DNA of 47,183 nucleotides from an uncultured Eggerthellaceae bacterium (GCA_905234785.1 CAJOIP010000011.1:1-47183); one strand, 5' to 3'. Shown: positions 6,940 through 15,353, counted from the first letter of the stretch. Notes: generated from the sequence alone by a model not told the origin. Program-made: numbers and translations.

Positions 6940-7974
6940 TCAGTTGGCGGCTTCGATGATCTCCGTTGCGCGCTTGGCTGCCGCTTGGGTGAGCTCGAGG
7001 TCTTCGGGCTCGATGAAGATGCGCGTGGTCTGGGGGAACGCGGCCACGATGGCGCGCTCGAGCGCGTCGATGGCGTGGTCGATGTTGCTGCGCTCGGCTG
7101 TTTCCTCGAACGTCACGTCGATGGTCACGAGCAAGTCATGCGGCCCCAGGTACAGCGTCAGAATGCGCCCGCACTTGCGCACGTTGGGGTTGGCTTCCAC
7201 GATACGCGCCAGCTGCTTCAGCTCCTCGCCGTTCAGGCCTTCGCCGATGATGAGGCCCTTCGTCTCGCGCAGCAAGATGATCGCCACGCACGCGAGCAGC
7301 ACGCCGATGAGCACCGAGGCGATGCCGTCGAAGTAGGGGTTGCCGGTCAGGTGCCCCAAGAGCGTTCCTAGGAACGCGAACAGCAGGCCCATTTCGGCCG
7401 CCGAGTCCTCGAGCACCACGGTGAACAGGCTGGGGTCTTTCGCCTCGCGGATGAAGCGCAGGGGGCTCGTGCTGCCTCGTGCCGCGTTGAACTCGCGCAA
7501 CGCCACCGAAAGCGACACGCCTTCGATGACCGCCGAGATGGCGATGATGACGTAGTTGAGCGTCGGGTCGCCAAGCGCCGTCTCGGGCGTGATGTGCATG
7601 ATGTGCGAGATGCCCTCGTACATCGAGAAGCCCCCGCCGAGCGCGAAGATCATGATGGCCACGACGAGCGTCCAAAAGTACAGCTCCTGGCTGTAGCCGA
7701 ACGGGTGCGCCAGGTCGGGCTTGCGCTCGGCGCGTTTCATGCCGAACAGGATGAGCAAGCCGTTTCCCGAGTCGACGATGGAATGGATGCCTTCCGAGAC
7801 CATCGCCGACGAGCCGGATACGAACGCGGCGATGAACTTCACGATGCCGATGGCGATGTTGGCCAGCACGGCCGCGATGACCGCCTTGGGGCTTTCGCCG
7901 TGCTGCTCGTCGCTTTCGACGCGCGCGTCTTGGCCGTCGGGAAGGTGGGTGGGTTCCATCGATATGTCACTCAT
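6940..7974 (-). CDS. Cation diffusion facilitator family transporter (ZnT9-like subgroup)
   Basis: The 344-residue inner-membrane protein should export a divalent metal (Zn, Co, Fe or Mn) in exchange for protons. Six membrane helices lie at about 30-250 and a cytoplasmic CDF C-terminal domain at about 255-335. The helix II metal motif HSIVD (His64, Asp68) is intact. The helix V partner is not HxxxD but LEDSAAEMG (Glu189, Asp190), as in the ZnT9/SLC30A9-like branch. The N-terminus is short and acidic and the usual His-rich loop is absent. It converges with the upstream hypothetical gene and follows a terminator hairpin. Metal specificity cannot be read from the sequence. Confidence 0.88.
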   Translation of the reverse strand: MSDISMEPTHLPDGQDARVESDEQHGESPKAVIAAVLANIAIGIVKFIAAFVSGSSAMVSEGIHSIVDSGNGLLILFGMKRAERKPDLAHPFGYSQELYFWTLVVAIMIFALGGGFSMYEGISHIMHITPETALGDPTLNYVIIAISAVIEGVSLSVALREFNAARGSTSPLRFIREAKDPSLFTVVLEDSAAEMGLLFAFLGTLLGHLTGNPYFDGIASVLIGVLLACVAIILLRETKGLIIGEGLNGEELKQLARIVEANPNVRKCGRILTLYLGPHDLLVTIDVTFEETAERSNIDHAIDALERAIVAAFPQTTRIFIEPEDLELTQAAAKRATEIIEAAN

Positions 7975-8000
7975 TGCGCAATTGCCTGCTTCCTCGCATA

Positions 8001-8026
8001 AGAACGGCTCCCGAAGGAGCCGTTCT
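8001..8026 (-). terminator. Strong stem-loop between the hypothetical gene and the CDF gene
   Basis: An 11-bp perfect stem, AGAACGGCTCC (8001-8011) and its complement (8016-8026), closes on a CGAA tetraloop. It lies directly after the stop of the minus-strand gene at 8048 and before the CDF start. The T-run on the minus strand is short (TTCTTATG). Confidence 0.65.
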
Positions 8027-8047
8027 CGAACAGGTATTTAGTTGTTT

Positions 8048-8350
8048 CTATTCGGGCTTGACCGAAGCGTAGAATTCGGCCTCGTCGAACAGGTCCTTGA
8101 TGCACTTGTTGTCTTCGCCGAACGGCAGGGACAAAAACTCGCTGATGGTGGGGACGAGCTCGCTGCAGTCAACGTAATGGCTCTTCTCGTTGAGCTTCGA
8201 GGTGTCCTGAACGCGCCAATAACGGTCGTTAACGTCGGTCAGGTAGTAGCTGGCGCCGTTGACGTCCATGTACACGGAGTGGTTCGCGTGCAGGTACGTC
8301 GTCAGCTCGTCGAAAGAAATCTCGAGCTTTTCCTCAGCCTTCATTCCCAT
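8048..8350 (-). CDS. Small hypothetical protein
   Basis: The protein is 100 residues, acidic and soluble. Its body is rich in aromatic strands (HSVYMDVNGASYYLTDVN, RYWRVQDTS, KSHYVDCSELV), ending FYASVKPE. No family is recognised. The start at 8350 (MGMKAEEK) was chosen because AAGGGGG lies five bases upstream; a reading from 8413 begins upstream of this site. A minus-strand TATGAT near 8390 fits a -10 box and would give a short leader. It is monocistronic, ending at the stem-loop 8001-8026. Confidence 0.6.
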   Translation of the reverse strand: MGMKAEEKLEISFDELTTYLHANHSVYMDVNGASYYLTDVNDRYWRVQDTSKLNEKSHYVDCSELVPTISEFLSLPFGEDNKCIKDLFDEAEFYASVKPE

Positions 8351-8449
8351 GGCGACCCCCTTCAGGTCTTGTCGTGTAACGCCGCTCCCATCATAGCAAG
8401 AAGCGCGCGGCACATGTCCGAGAATCGTAAACAGAATTCAGAAACAAGT

Positions 8450-8482
8450 CTCATCCAAACGGCCTCAGACACTTTGGATGAG
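8450..8482 (-). terminator. Stem-loop after the Mrp-type ATPase gene
   Basis: CTCATCCAAA (8450-8459) and TTTGGATGAG (8473-8482) form a ten-bp stem with a 13-base loop 20 bases downstream of the ATPase stop at 8501. A short T-containing stretch follows on the minus strand (ACTTGTTTCTG). Confidence 0.6.
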
Positions 8483-8500
8483 GCCTTTGGTTGCGTTGGG

Positions 8501-9355
8501 TTATTCGGCTGCCACCTTGCGGGCGGCGACGGCCTCGATTTGGTCGATGATCGGGTTCAGGGCGCCTTCCACGTCGTAGCTCTCGATCTGGCCCTCGTCG
8601 CAGGCGCGCGCGAACGTCGGGTCGAGCGGCAGCGTTGCCAGCGCCGGAATCTGGTAGCGCTTCGCGACGACTTTGCCCTGGGGCTCGCCGAAGATGTAGT
8701 GGTCTTTGCCGCATTCGTCGCACTTGAAGTACGCCATGTTCTCGACCAAGCCGATGACCTGCTTGTCCATGTCGTGTGCCAGGTTCACGGCCTTGCCCAC
8801 GATCATGGCGACGAGCTCCTGGGGAGCCGACACGGTGATAATGCCGTCGATGGGGAAGGCGTGCATGACCGTCAGGAACACGTCGGAGGTTCCCGGGGGC
8901 ATGTCGACGAACATGTAGTCGACGTCTTCCCAATTGGTCTCGTCCCAGAACTGGTTCAGGATGCCGGTGATGACCGGGCCGCGCCATGCGACGGGCAAGT
9001 CGGCCTGCGGAAGCATCAGGTTGATGGACATGACCTTGATGCCGCTTTCGGTCTGCGCCGGGTTGATGCCGTCGGCGTCGGCCGAGATCTGGCCGTGGAT
9101 GCCGAACGTCTTCGGGATGGAAGGACCGGTGACGTCGGCGTCGAGGATGGCCACCTTGAAGCCCTTGCGCGCCATTTCGGACGCGAGCAGGCTCGTGACG
9201 AGCGATTTGCCCACGCCGCCCTTGCCTGACACGACGCCGATGACGTTCTTCACGCTCTTGCGGGCCGTGGGCTTGGGGGCCTCGGTGCGCGAGCCGCAGC
9301 CTTCGACATTGCAGCCGCTGCACGCGCCGCCGCAGTCGAGCGATTCGTCTGCCAT
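8501..9355 (-). CDS. mrp: Mrp/Nbp35-type Fe-S cluster carrier ATPase
   Basis: The 284-residue cytoplasmic P-loop ATPase belongs to the Mrp/ApbC/Nbp35 family, which binds and transfers [4Fe-4S] clusters to apo-enzymes. The deviant Walker A GKGGVGKS is at 44-51, a VDMPPG switch at 150-155 and the dimer-bridging CDEC pair at Cys212/Cys215. Unlike many bacterial Mrp proteins it carries an N-terminal Cys cluster (C8, C12, C15, C20 in CGGACSGCNVEGC) as in Nbp35. It lacks the N-terminal MIP18-like domain of enterobacterial Mrp. AGGGAG precedes the ATG. Coriobacteria have many Fe-S enzymes and often more than one Mrp homologue, so paralogy is likely. Confidence 0.93.
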   Translation of the reverse strand: MADESLDCGGACSGCNVEGCGSRTEAPKPTARKSVKNVIGVVSGKGGVGKSLVTSLLASEMARKGFKVAILDADVTGPSIPKTFGIHGQISADADGINPAQTESGIKVMSINLMLPQADLPVAWRGPVITGILNQFWDETNWEDVDYMFVDMPPGTSDVFLTVMHAFPIDGIITVSAPQELVAMIVGKAVNLAHDMDKQVIGLVENMAYFKCDECGKDHYIFGEPQGKVVAKRYQIPALATLPLDPTFARACDEGQIESYDVEGALNPIIDQIEAVAARKVAAE

Positions 9356-9452
9356 AATGCAACTCCCTCTCTGTCGGTTTGAACGTGCTGAATAATAGCA
9401 CAGCGCGCCTGCTGATTTACGGGTTGTTGCCTAAAGGTAGTCGACATAGTCC

Positions 9453-9458
9453 TATAAT
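9453..9458 (+). promoter_or_regulatory. Candidate -10 box for the amidohydrolase gene
   Basis: A perfect TATAAT lies 184 bases before the ATG at 9642. No good -35 is seen. If used, the transcript would carry the palindromic repeat 9491-9600 in its 5' leader. Confidence 0.4.
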
Positions 9459-9490
9459 GAGAATGCTATTTGCTACGGGGCTTGTGTTTT

Positions 9491-9600
9491 GTCATCCCGA
9501 GCGGAGCGAGGGATCTCGGGCTCTGCCCGCTCATGCCAAGCATGCGGGCAAAGCCCGAGATCCTTCGACTCCGGCGCTTCGCGCCTCCGCTCAGGATGAC
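9491..9600. repeat. MITE-like palindromic intergenic repeat
   Basis: This 110-bp element starts GTCATCCCGAGCGGAGCG and ends in the near-complement CGCTCAGGATGAC. Internal complementary blocks (GATCTCGGGCT...GCCC against GGGC...AGCCCGAGATC) extend the dyad. It has no coding capacity. A related, shorter copy is at 30838-30914. Such GTCATCC...GGATGAC palindromes are dispersed repeats in many genomes. Here it lies in the presumed 5' leader of the gene at 9642. Confidence 0.75.
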
Positions 9601-9641
9601 AGGAGCATGAGCTTCACTTCCTGCCAGAGATAGGAGACGGC

Positions 9642-10946
9642 ATGTTGTTTGCGAACATCGGCATCATCGACGAGAACTTCGAATACGCGGCCGGCCAGTG
9701 GGTCGGCGTGGCGGACGGCAAGATCGACTACATCGGCGGGGAAGAGCCTGCCGACGCGGCCAAATACGGCGAGGTGTACGACGGCGCCGGCAAGCTGCTC
9801 ATGCCCGGCCTGTACAACGCGCACGCCCATGCGCCCATGACGCTTCTGCGCGGTTACGCCGAGAACCTGCCGCTTCAGGCGTGGCTCGAGCAGAAATGCT
9901 GGCCGTTCGAAGGCAAGATGACCGGTGAGGACAACTACTGGGCAACGCTGCTGGCCGGCGCCGAGATGTTGCGCTACGGCACGGTGAGCTTTTCCGACAT
10001 GTACTACCACACGCCCGAACGCGCCCGCGCCGTGGTCGACTTGGGCATGAAAGCCAACCTGTGCACGTCGCCGCTGGCGTTCGAACCCAAGCCCATCCAG
10101 GAATACGAGATATTCGCCGAAATGGAAGACGGCATAAGCAACATCGACGGCATGGCTGACGGCCGCGTGAGGTTCGAAGGCTGCATTCATGCCGAGTACA
10201 CCAACAACGACGTGTGCGCCAAGAGCGTGTTCGACTGGGCGCGCGAGCGCAACACGCGCATGCACGTGCACGTTTCCGAGACGAAGTCGGAAGTCGCGGA
10301 CTGCCGCGGGCGTCACGACGGCAAGTCGCCGGTGCAATGGTTGGAATCGCTCGGCGCCTTCGACGTGCCGGCCATCGCCGCGCACTGCGTGTGGGTCGAT
10401 GACGATGACATCGCCATCTTGGCGAAACACGGCGTGACCGTGGCGCACAACCCGGCTTCGAACCTGAAGCTGGCCAGCGGTTTCGCACCCGTGGCGCAGA
10501 TGATCGAAGGCGGCGTGAACGTGGCCATCGGCACCGACGGCATGGCTTCGAACAACAACCACGACATGTTCCAGGACATGTACCTGATGGCGATGCTGCC
10601 GAAGGGCAACCAGCTTGACCCGACCGCCATCACGCCCAAGCAGGTGGTGTTCGCCGCCACGCGCGCGGGCGCCTTGGCGCAGGGGCGCGACGATTGCGGC
10701 CTGGTGAAGCAGGGCTTCGCCGCCGACCTGTGCGTGCTCGACGTTGCGGGCCCGTCGTGGTGCCCCGTGAACGACATGCTGACCAACGTCGTGTATGCCG
10801 GCCACGGGTCGGACGTCGTGCTGACCATGTGCGACGGCAACGTGGTCTACCGCGACGGCGCATGGCCCACGATCGACATCGACCGCGTGAAGGCCGAAGT
10901 GGTCGAGCGCACCCAGCGCATCCAAGCCGAACTGGCAGCCGAGTAG
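9642..10946 (+). CDS. mtaD: Amidohydrolase, 5-methylthioadenosine/S-adenosylhomocysteine deaminase type
   Basis: The 434-residue cytoplasmic enzyme of the amidohydrolase superfamily (TrzN/AtzB/MtaD branch) is predicted to deaminate S-adenosylhomocysteine, methylthioadenosine or related adenosyl compounds to the inosyl forms. Metal ligands are visible: His61 and His63 in NAHAHAPM, His210 in HVHVSE with Glu213, His248 in AHCVW and Asp299 in GTDGMASNN. A short beta-sandwich is formed by the two ends. AGGAG lies seven bases before the ATG. The aminopeptidase gene follows 22 bases downstream, so the two are probably co-transcribed. The substrate is family inference; guanine deaminase-like or other purine substrates are possible. 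Confidence 0.85.
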   Translation: MLFANIGIIDENFEYAAGQWVGVADGKIDYIGGEEPADAAKYGEVYDGAGKLLMPGLYNAHAHAPMTLLRGYAENLPLQAWLEQKCWPFEGKMTGEDNYWATLLAGAEMLRYGTVSFSDMYYHTPERARAVVDLGMKANLCTSPLAFEPKPIQEYEIFAEMEDGISNIDGMADGRVRFEGCIHAEYTNNDVCAKSVFDWARERNTRMHVHVSETKSEVADCRGRHDGKSPVQWLESLGAFDVPAIAAHCVWVDDDDIAILAKHGVTVAHNPASNLKLASGFAPVAQMIEGGVNVAIGTDGMASNNNHDMFQDMYLMAMLPKGNQLDPTAITPKQVVFAATRAGALAQGRDDCGLVKQGFAADLCVLDVAGPSWCPVNDMLTNVVYAGHGSDVVLTMCDGNVVYRDGAWPTIDIDRVKAEVVERTQRIQAELAAE

Positions 10947-10968
10947 GACTTTTGACGGAAGGACCATC

Positions 10969-12318
10969 ATGGACGAGGCGATCAGCATCACCTTCGACGA
11001 CATCGCGCAGGCAAACGAGGCGTTTTTCGCGGATCGCGCGAACGTCGTGGCGAAGAACGCGGTGACGGCGCAGGGCGTGCGTCCGGTGGCGAAGGTGCCC
11101 GAGCAGGCGGCGCTTTCCACGGCCGTGTTCGACATCGAGGTGAAGCAGGGCGAGCGCACCGATCAACAGCGCTCGGGCCGCTGCTGGATGTTCGCGTCGC
11201 TGAACACGTTCCGCATTCACACCATGCGCAAGTTCAAGCTGAAGAACTTCGAGTTCAGCCAGGCTTATCCGCTGTTCTGGGACAAGCTGGAAAAAGCCAA
11301 TTGGTTCTTCGAGAACGTCATCGATACGGTCGGCGAGCCGCGCGAGGGGCGCCTGGTGCAGTTCCTGCTGACCGACCCGGTCGGCGACGGCGGCCAGTGG
11401 GACATGTTCCGCGCGCTCGTGAAGAAGTACGGCGTGGTGCCCAAGGAGGCCATGCCCGAAACCGCGTGCTCGAAGAACACGGGCGACCTCGACGGCTACC
11501 TGACCCGCTACTTGCGCAAGTGCGCGTACGAGCTGCGCAGCGCCCATGCGGCGGGTTCGACTGCCGACGATTTGCGCGCCTACAAAGCCGACATGATGGA
11601 AAACGTGCAGCGCCTGCTGGTGACGTGCCTGGGCAACCCGCCCGCCACGTTCGACGTGCGCCTGCGCGACAAGGACGACAACCTGGTGCTTTCCGGCACG
11701 TACACGCCGCAGGAATTCTACGACGAGGCCGTGGGCCTGAACCTGGACGACTACGTATCGCTGATCAGCGCGCCGACAGCAGACAAGCCGTTCAACCGCA
11801 CGTACACGGTGGCCCGTTTGGGCAATGTGGTGGAAGCGGGCGGCGTGCGCTACCTGAACCTGACGCCCGCCGAGTTGAAGGCGGCCGCCATCGCCCAGCT
11901 GAAGGACGATTTGCCCGTGTGGTTCGGCTGCGACGTGGACCAGTCGTTCGTGCGCGCCGACGGCATCATGGACCTGCGGGCGCTCGACATCGACGGCTTG
12001 TTCGGCTTCGACGTGATGGCCGGTTTCGACAAGGCCGCGCGCCTTGATTACGGCGAGTCGCTGATGACGCACGCGATGGTGCTCGAAGGCGTGAACTTCG
12101 ACGCCGCCGGCAATTCCACGCTGTGGAAGGTCGAGAACAGCTGGGGCAAGGACCGCGCCAAGGACGGCTTCGACTCGCTGACCGACGAGTGGTTCGACGA
12201 GTACGTGTACCAGGTGGTCGTCGACAAGAAGTACCTGACGCCCGAGCAGCGCGAGCTCATCGACACGATGGAACCCATCGTGCTGGAGCCCTGGGATCCC
12301 ATGGGCTCGTTGGCGTAA
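10969..12318 (+). CDS. pepC: Aminopeptidase C (bleomycin hydrolase family, C1B)
   Basis: The 449-residue cytoplasmic papain-fold peptidase forms hexameric self-compartmentalised particles in characterised relatives and trims N-terminal residues from peptides. The catalytic triad is complete: Cys72 in QQRSGRCWMFA, His368 in LMTHAMVLEG and Asn390 in KVENSWG, with the oxyanion Gln at 66 or 67. Length fits the family (about 440-455). The C-terminal end (MGSLA) is the self-processing tail that occupies the active site in family members. GGAAGGA precedes the ATG. It follows the amidohydrolase closely and ends at a very long dyad (12329-12422). Confidence 0.95.
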   Translation: MDEAISITFDDIAQANEAFFADRANVVAKNAVTAQGVRPVAKVPEQAALSTAVFDIEVKQGERTDQQRSGRCWMFASLNTFRIHTMRKFKLKNFEFSQAYPLFWDKLEKANWFFENVIDTVGEPREGRLVQFLLTDPVGDGGQWDMFRALVKKYGVVPKEAMPETACSKNTGDLDGYLTRYLRKCAYELRSAHAAGSTADDLRAYKADMMENVQRLLVTCLGNPPATFDVRLRDKDDNLVLSGTYTPQEFYDEAVGLNLDDYVSLISAPTADKPFNRTYTVARLGNVVEAGGVRYLNLTPAELKAAAIAQLKDDLPVWFGCDVDQSFVRADGIMDLRALDIDGLFGFDVMAGFDKAARLDYGESLMTHAMVLEGVNFDAAGNSTLWKVENSWGKDRAKDGFDSLTDEWFDEYVYQVVVDKKYLTPEQRELIDTMEPIVLEPWDPMGSLA

Positions 12319-12328
12319 AAGGGAAGGT

Positions 12329-12422
12329 GCAAAAGGGGCGGGGGTTTTTGCACGTGCGGATGTAAAACCGCCTTGAACGTGAATCGCATGCCCGCACGTG
12401 CTAAAACCCCCGCCCCTTTTGC
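12329..12422. terminator. 31-bp dyad after pepC
   Basis: Two 31-base arms (12329-12359 and 12392-12422) match at 30 positions around a 32-base loop. The arms are GC-rich with A/T blocks (GGGGCGGGGGTTTTT). It begins ten bases after the pepC stop and can terminate transcription in either direction. Confidence 0.7.
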
Positions 12423-12444
12423 GCCTCTGCACCGCATCCTCGGC

Positions 12445-12450
12445 TATACT
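12445..12450 (+). promoter_or_regulatory. Candidate -10 box for the EF-G-like gene
   Basis: TATACT lies 40 bases before the ATG at 12491 and exactly six bases before another ATG (12457) that opens a 36-codon overlapping frame. No strong -35 is seen. Confidence 0.45.
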
Positions 12451-12490
12451 GTTTGCATGTGTGTAAACGGGCTTAGCCCTTGGATGAAAG

Positions 12491-14572
12491 ATGGTGGTTC
12501 GCATGGCTGCACCTATTCCCGAGCATGTGCGCAACATTGCGCTTGTCGGCCAAGACGGGGCCGGTAAGACGTCGCTGGCCGAGGCGATGCTGTTCGTTTC
12601 CGGCCGCACCCAGCGCATGGGCACGACGCACGACGGAAAGTCGTATCTCGACTTCGACGACGAGGAAATCCGCCGCAAGTTCACCATCAGCACGTCTGTG
12701 GCCCCCGTTCCCTATAAGGACTACAAGATCAACCTGCTGGACACGTCGGGCCATCCCGACTTCATCGGCGACACCATCGCCACGATGTACGCTGCCGAGA
12801 TGGCCATGTTCGTCGTCGACGCAGTCGATGGCCCGCAGGTCATGACCACGAAGCTGTGGAAAGAAGCCGAGAAGATGAACATCTCGCGCTCGGTGTACAT
12901 CAATCACATCGACCGCGAGAACGCCGACTTCAGCTCTGCCATGGCGCTGCTGCACGCGCGCTTCGGCAAGCGCCTCTCTCCCGTCACGCTGCCGCTCGGC
13001 CAGCAGGCCGACTTCCAGGGCGTCATCGACGTCGTGCGCATGAAGGCCCGCTACTTCGACAAGGACGGCGCCCCCGAGCGCGTCGAGGACATCCCGGCCG
13101 AGTACCAGGAGCGCGCCGACAGCGCCCGAGAGCGCCTGATCGACGCCGTGGCCGAGGCCGACGAGGAAATCATGATGAAGTACCTCGAGGGCGAGGAGCT
13201 CACCCAAGAGGAAATCGAGAAGTGCATCCACGACGCCATCAACCAGGGCGTCTTCGTGCCGGTTTACACCGGTTCCACCATCATCAAGCAGGGCATCCAG
13301 GGCCTTATGGAAGACATCGCCACCTTCTTCCCGCATCCGCGCGAGCATGCCGCCTACGTGCTTCAGAACGGCGACAAGATAAAGATCGACGAGACCGGCG
13401 AGCCGGCGGGCTTCGTGTTCAAGACCACGGCTGACGCGTTCGTGGGCCGCCTGTCCTACATCAAGGTGCTCACCGGCGTTCTCGAGCCTGGCCAGGACCT
13501 GGTCAACTCCCGCACCGGCGACAAGGACCGCGTGGGCAAGCTGCTCGTCATGATGGGCAAGGAATCCACTGAGGTGAAGTCCGCCAAGGCGGGCGACATC
13601 ATCATCGTGCCGAAGCTCGACGACGCGCGCCCGTCCGACACGTACTCGGCTTCCGGCAACATCGCCATTGCGCCGATTCCGTTCCCGACGCCGCTGTACC
13701 CGGTCGCCATCGAGGCCGTGAACAAGAAGGAAGAGGACAAGCTGGGCACGTTCCTGGCCCGCGCTGCCGAAACCGACCCGACCATCCAGATTCGCCGCGA
13801 CGAGGAAACGCACCAGACCGTGATCAACGCCATGGGCGACGAGCAGATTAACACGCTGCTCATCCGCATGAAGGAAAACGCCAACGTGGAGGCAAAGCTC
13901 ATCCCCGTGCGCATTCCGTACCGCGAGACCATCCGCGGCAAGGCCGAGGCCCAGGGCCGTCACAAGAAGCAGACCGGCGGTTCCGGCCAGTTCGGCGACT
14001 GCTGGCTGCGCCTGGAGCCCAACACCGGCATGGGCTACGAGTTCGTGGACGAGATCAAGGGCGGCGCCATTCCCGGCGGCCTGATCCCGGCTGTCGACAA
14101 GGGCGTGCAAGACGCCATGGCCGAGGGCTTCCTGGCGGGCTACCCCATGGAAGACATCAAGTGCACCGTGTTCGACGGTTCGTACCACTCCGTCGACTCG
14201 AACGAAATGGCGTTCAAGACCGCCGCGCGCATCGGCTTCCGCGCATGCTGCGAGAAGGCCAACCCGATTATCCTCGAGCCGATGGCCGACCTGCGCGTCA
14301 GCGTGACCGACGAGTTCGCCGGCGCCGTGATGGGCGACATCTCCACGCGCCGCGGCCGCATCGTCGGCACCGAGGCGGGCGACGCGGGCGAGACCGTCAT
14401 CATCATGCGAGCCCCGTACGCCGAGGTCGTGAACTACACGCGCGACCTGCGTTCCATGACCCGCGGCCAGGGCAGCTACGAAATCGAGATCAACGGTTAC
14501 GAGCAGGTGCCCGGCGACGTGCAGAAGAAGCTCGTCGACGAGTACCAGGCCGCTCGCGCCGCTGGCAACTAA
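12491..14572 (+). CDS. EF-G-like translation GTPase paralogue
   Basis: The 693-residue protein has the full five-domain layout of elongation factor G: a GTPase domain (about 14-290), domain II (about 305-390), domains III-V to the end. The G motifs are altered from true EF-G: GQDGAGKTS (20-28) for AHxDxGKTT, DTSGHPDF (84-91) for DTPGHVDF, and NHID (138-141) for NKMD. The switch I region is also shorter. These changes mark the actinobacterial EF-G-like branch rather than FusA, so a specialised ribosome role such as rescue or recycling is more likely than bulk elongation. A start at 12503 (MAAPIPE) is an alternative; neither has a strong SD. A strong terminator follows. Confidence 0.88.
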   Translation: MVVRMAAPIPEHVRNIALVGQDGAGKTSLAEAMLFVSGRTQRMGTTHDGKSYLDFDDEEIRRKFTISTSVAPVPYKDYKINLLDTSGHPDFIGDTIATMYAAEMAMFVVDAVDGPQVMTTKLWKEAEKMNISRSVYINHIDRENADFSSAMALLHARFGKRLSPVTLPLGQQADFQGVIDVVRMKARYFDKDGAPERVEDIPAEYQERADSARERLIDAVAEADEEIMMKYLEGEELTQEEIEKCIHDAINQGVFVPVYTGSTIIKQGIQGLMEDIATFFPHPREHAAYVLQNGDKIKIDETGEPAGFVFKTTADAFVGRLSYIKVLTGVLEPGQDLVNSRTGDKDRVGKLLVMMGKESTEVKSAKAGDIIIVPKLDDARPSDTYSASGNIAIAPIPFPTPLYPVAIEAVNKKEEDKLGTFLARAAETDPTIQIRRDEETHQTVINAMGDEQINTLLIRMKENANVEAKLIPVRIPYRETIRGKAEAQGRHKKQTGGSGQFGDCWLRLEPNTGMGYEFVDEIKGGAIPGGLIPAVDKGVQDAMAEGFLAGYPMEDIKCTVFDGSYHSVDSNEMAFKTAARIGFRACCEKANPIILEPMADLRVSVTDEFAGAVMGDISTRRGRIVGTEAGDAGETVIIMRAPYAEVVNYTRDLRSMTRGQGSYEIEINGYEQVPGDVQKKLVDEYQAARAAGN

Positions 14573-14595
14573 TCGCCTGCGAATAACGGCTTAGC

Positions 14596-14635
14596 AACCC
14601 GCCCGGCATGCCATGCCGGGCGGGTTTTCGTTTTG
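14596..14635 (+). terminator. Strong intrinsic terminator after the EF-G-like gene
   Basis: ACCCGCCCGGCATG (14597-14610) pairs with CATGCCGGGCGGGT around a tiny loop and is followed by TTTTCGTTTT. This is a textbook GC-rich hairpin with a T-run. Confidence 0.92.
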
Positions 14636-14636
14636 C

Positions 14637-14648
14637 TATCATGCGCGC
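14637..14648 (+). promoter_or_regulatory. Promoter -10 directly before ccdA, leaderless layout
   Basis: TATCAT (14637-14642) is followed by six bases and then the ATG at 14649. Transcription would start on or next to the start codon, and no SD is present. The preceding terminator ends only two bases upstream of this box. Confidence 0.5.
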
Positions 14649-15353
14649 ATGGATTATTTGGCCACGTTTCTAGAGGGAATCGTCACGTTCGTGTCGCCCT
14701 GCATCTTGCCGATGCTGCCCCTGTATCTGGCGTACTTCGCCGGGGATGCGAGCGATGCGGTCGGCTCGGGCGCGAGCGCATCGCAGCGCAACGGGCGCGT
14801 GCTCGTGCGCGTTGCGGGGTTCGTGTTGGGCTTCACGATCGTGTTCGTGGCGCTCGGCGCGCTGGCGGGAACGCTCGGGGCGTTGCTCGTGCAGCACGAG
14901 GCCGTCGTGAATGTGGTGTGCGGTGTCATCGTCGTCGTGTTCGGCTTGCATTACGCGGGGCTGTTGCGATTGCCGTTCCTCGACCGCACGGTGAAGCCGC
15001 AAGCCGAGGTGCGTCCCCGAACGTTCTTCAGCTCGATGGTGTTCGGCATCGTGTTTTCCATCGGGTGGACGCCGTGCGTGGGCGTGTTCCTCGGCTCGGC
15101 GCTCGCCCTTGCGGCGGCTCAGGGTTCGGTGGCGCGCGGCGTGCTGCTGTTGCTGTGCTACTCGCTCGGGCTGGCTGTGCCGTTCGCCATCAGCGCGGTG
15201 GCGATCGAGAAGCTCGCCGGCGCGTTCGACGTCATCAAGCGGCATTACCGTGCGATTAACCTGGTATGCGGACTGCTGCTCGTCGCGATGGGGGTTGCCA
15301 TGGCCACGGGTTTGCTGGGAAGTTGGTTGCGCGCCATCAGCGCATTAGCTTAA
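14649..15353 (+). CDS. ccdA: CcdA-type membrane thiol-disulfide transporter
   Basis: The 234-residue inner-membrane protein has six to seven helices and belongs to the CcdA/DsbD-beta family. It passes electrons from cytoplasmic thioredoxin to envelope thiol proteins. The two conserved Cys are present: Cys18 in VSPCILPMLP and Cys143 in IGWTPCVG, both next to Pro as the family requires. The start at 14649 (MDYLATF) was chosen because the only upstream in-frame ATG lies inside the terminator hairpin. The TlpA-like gene begins ten bases after the stop, so the two form an operon and probably a redox pair. A role in cytochrome c or lipoprotein maturation is possible. Confidence 0.93.
   Translation: MDYLATFLEGIVTFVSPCILPMLPLYLAYFAGDASDAVGSGASASQRNGRVLVRVAGFVLGFTIVFVALGALAGTLGALLVQHEAVVNVVCGVIVVVFGLHYAGLLRLPFLDRTVKPQAEVRPRTFFSSMVFGIVFSIGWTPCVGVFLGSALALAAAQGSVARGVLLLLCYSLGLAVPFAISAVAIEKLAGAFDVIKRHYRAINLVCGLLLVAMGVAMATGLLGSWLRAISALA

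Noticed and set aside
10630..12693. 687-codon minus-strand frame opposite mtaD and pepC
   Set aside because: It is antisense to two enzymes with complete catalytic motifs.
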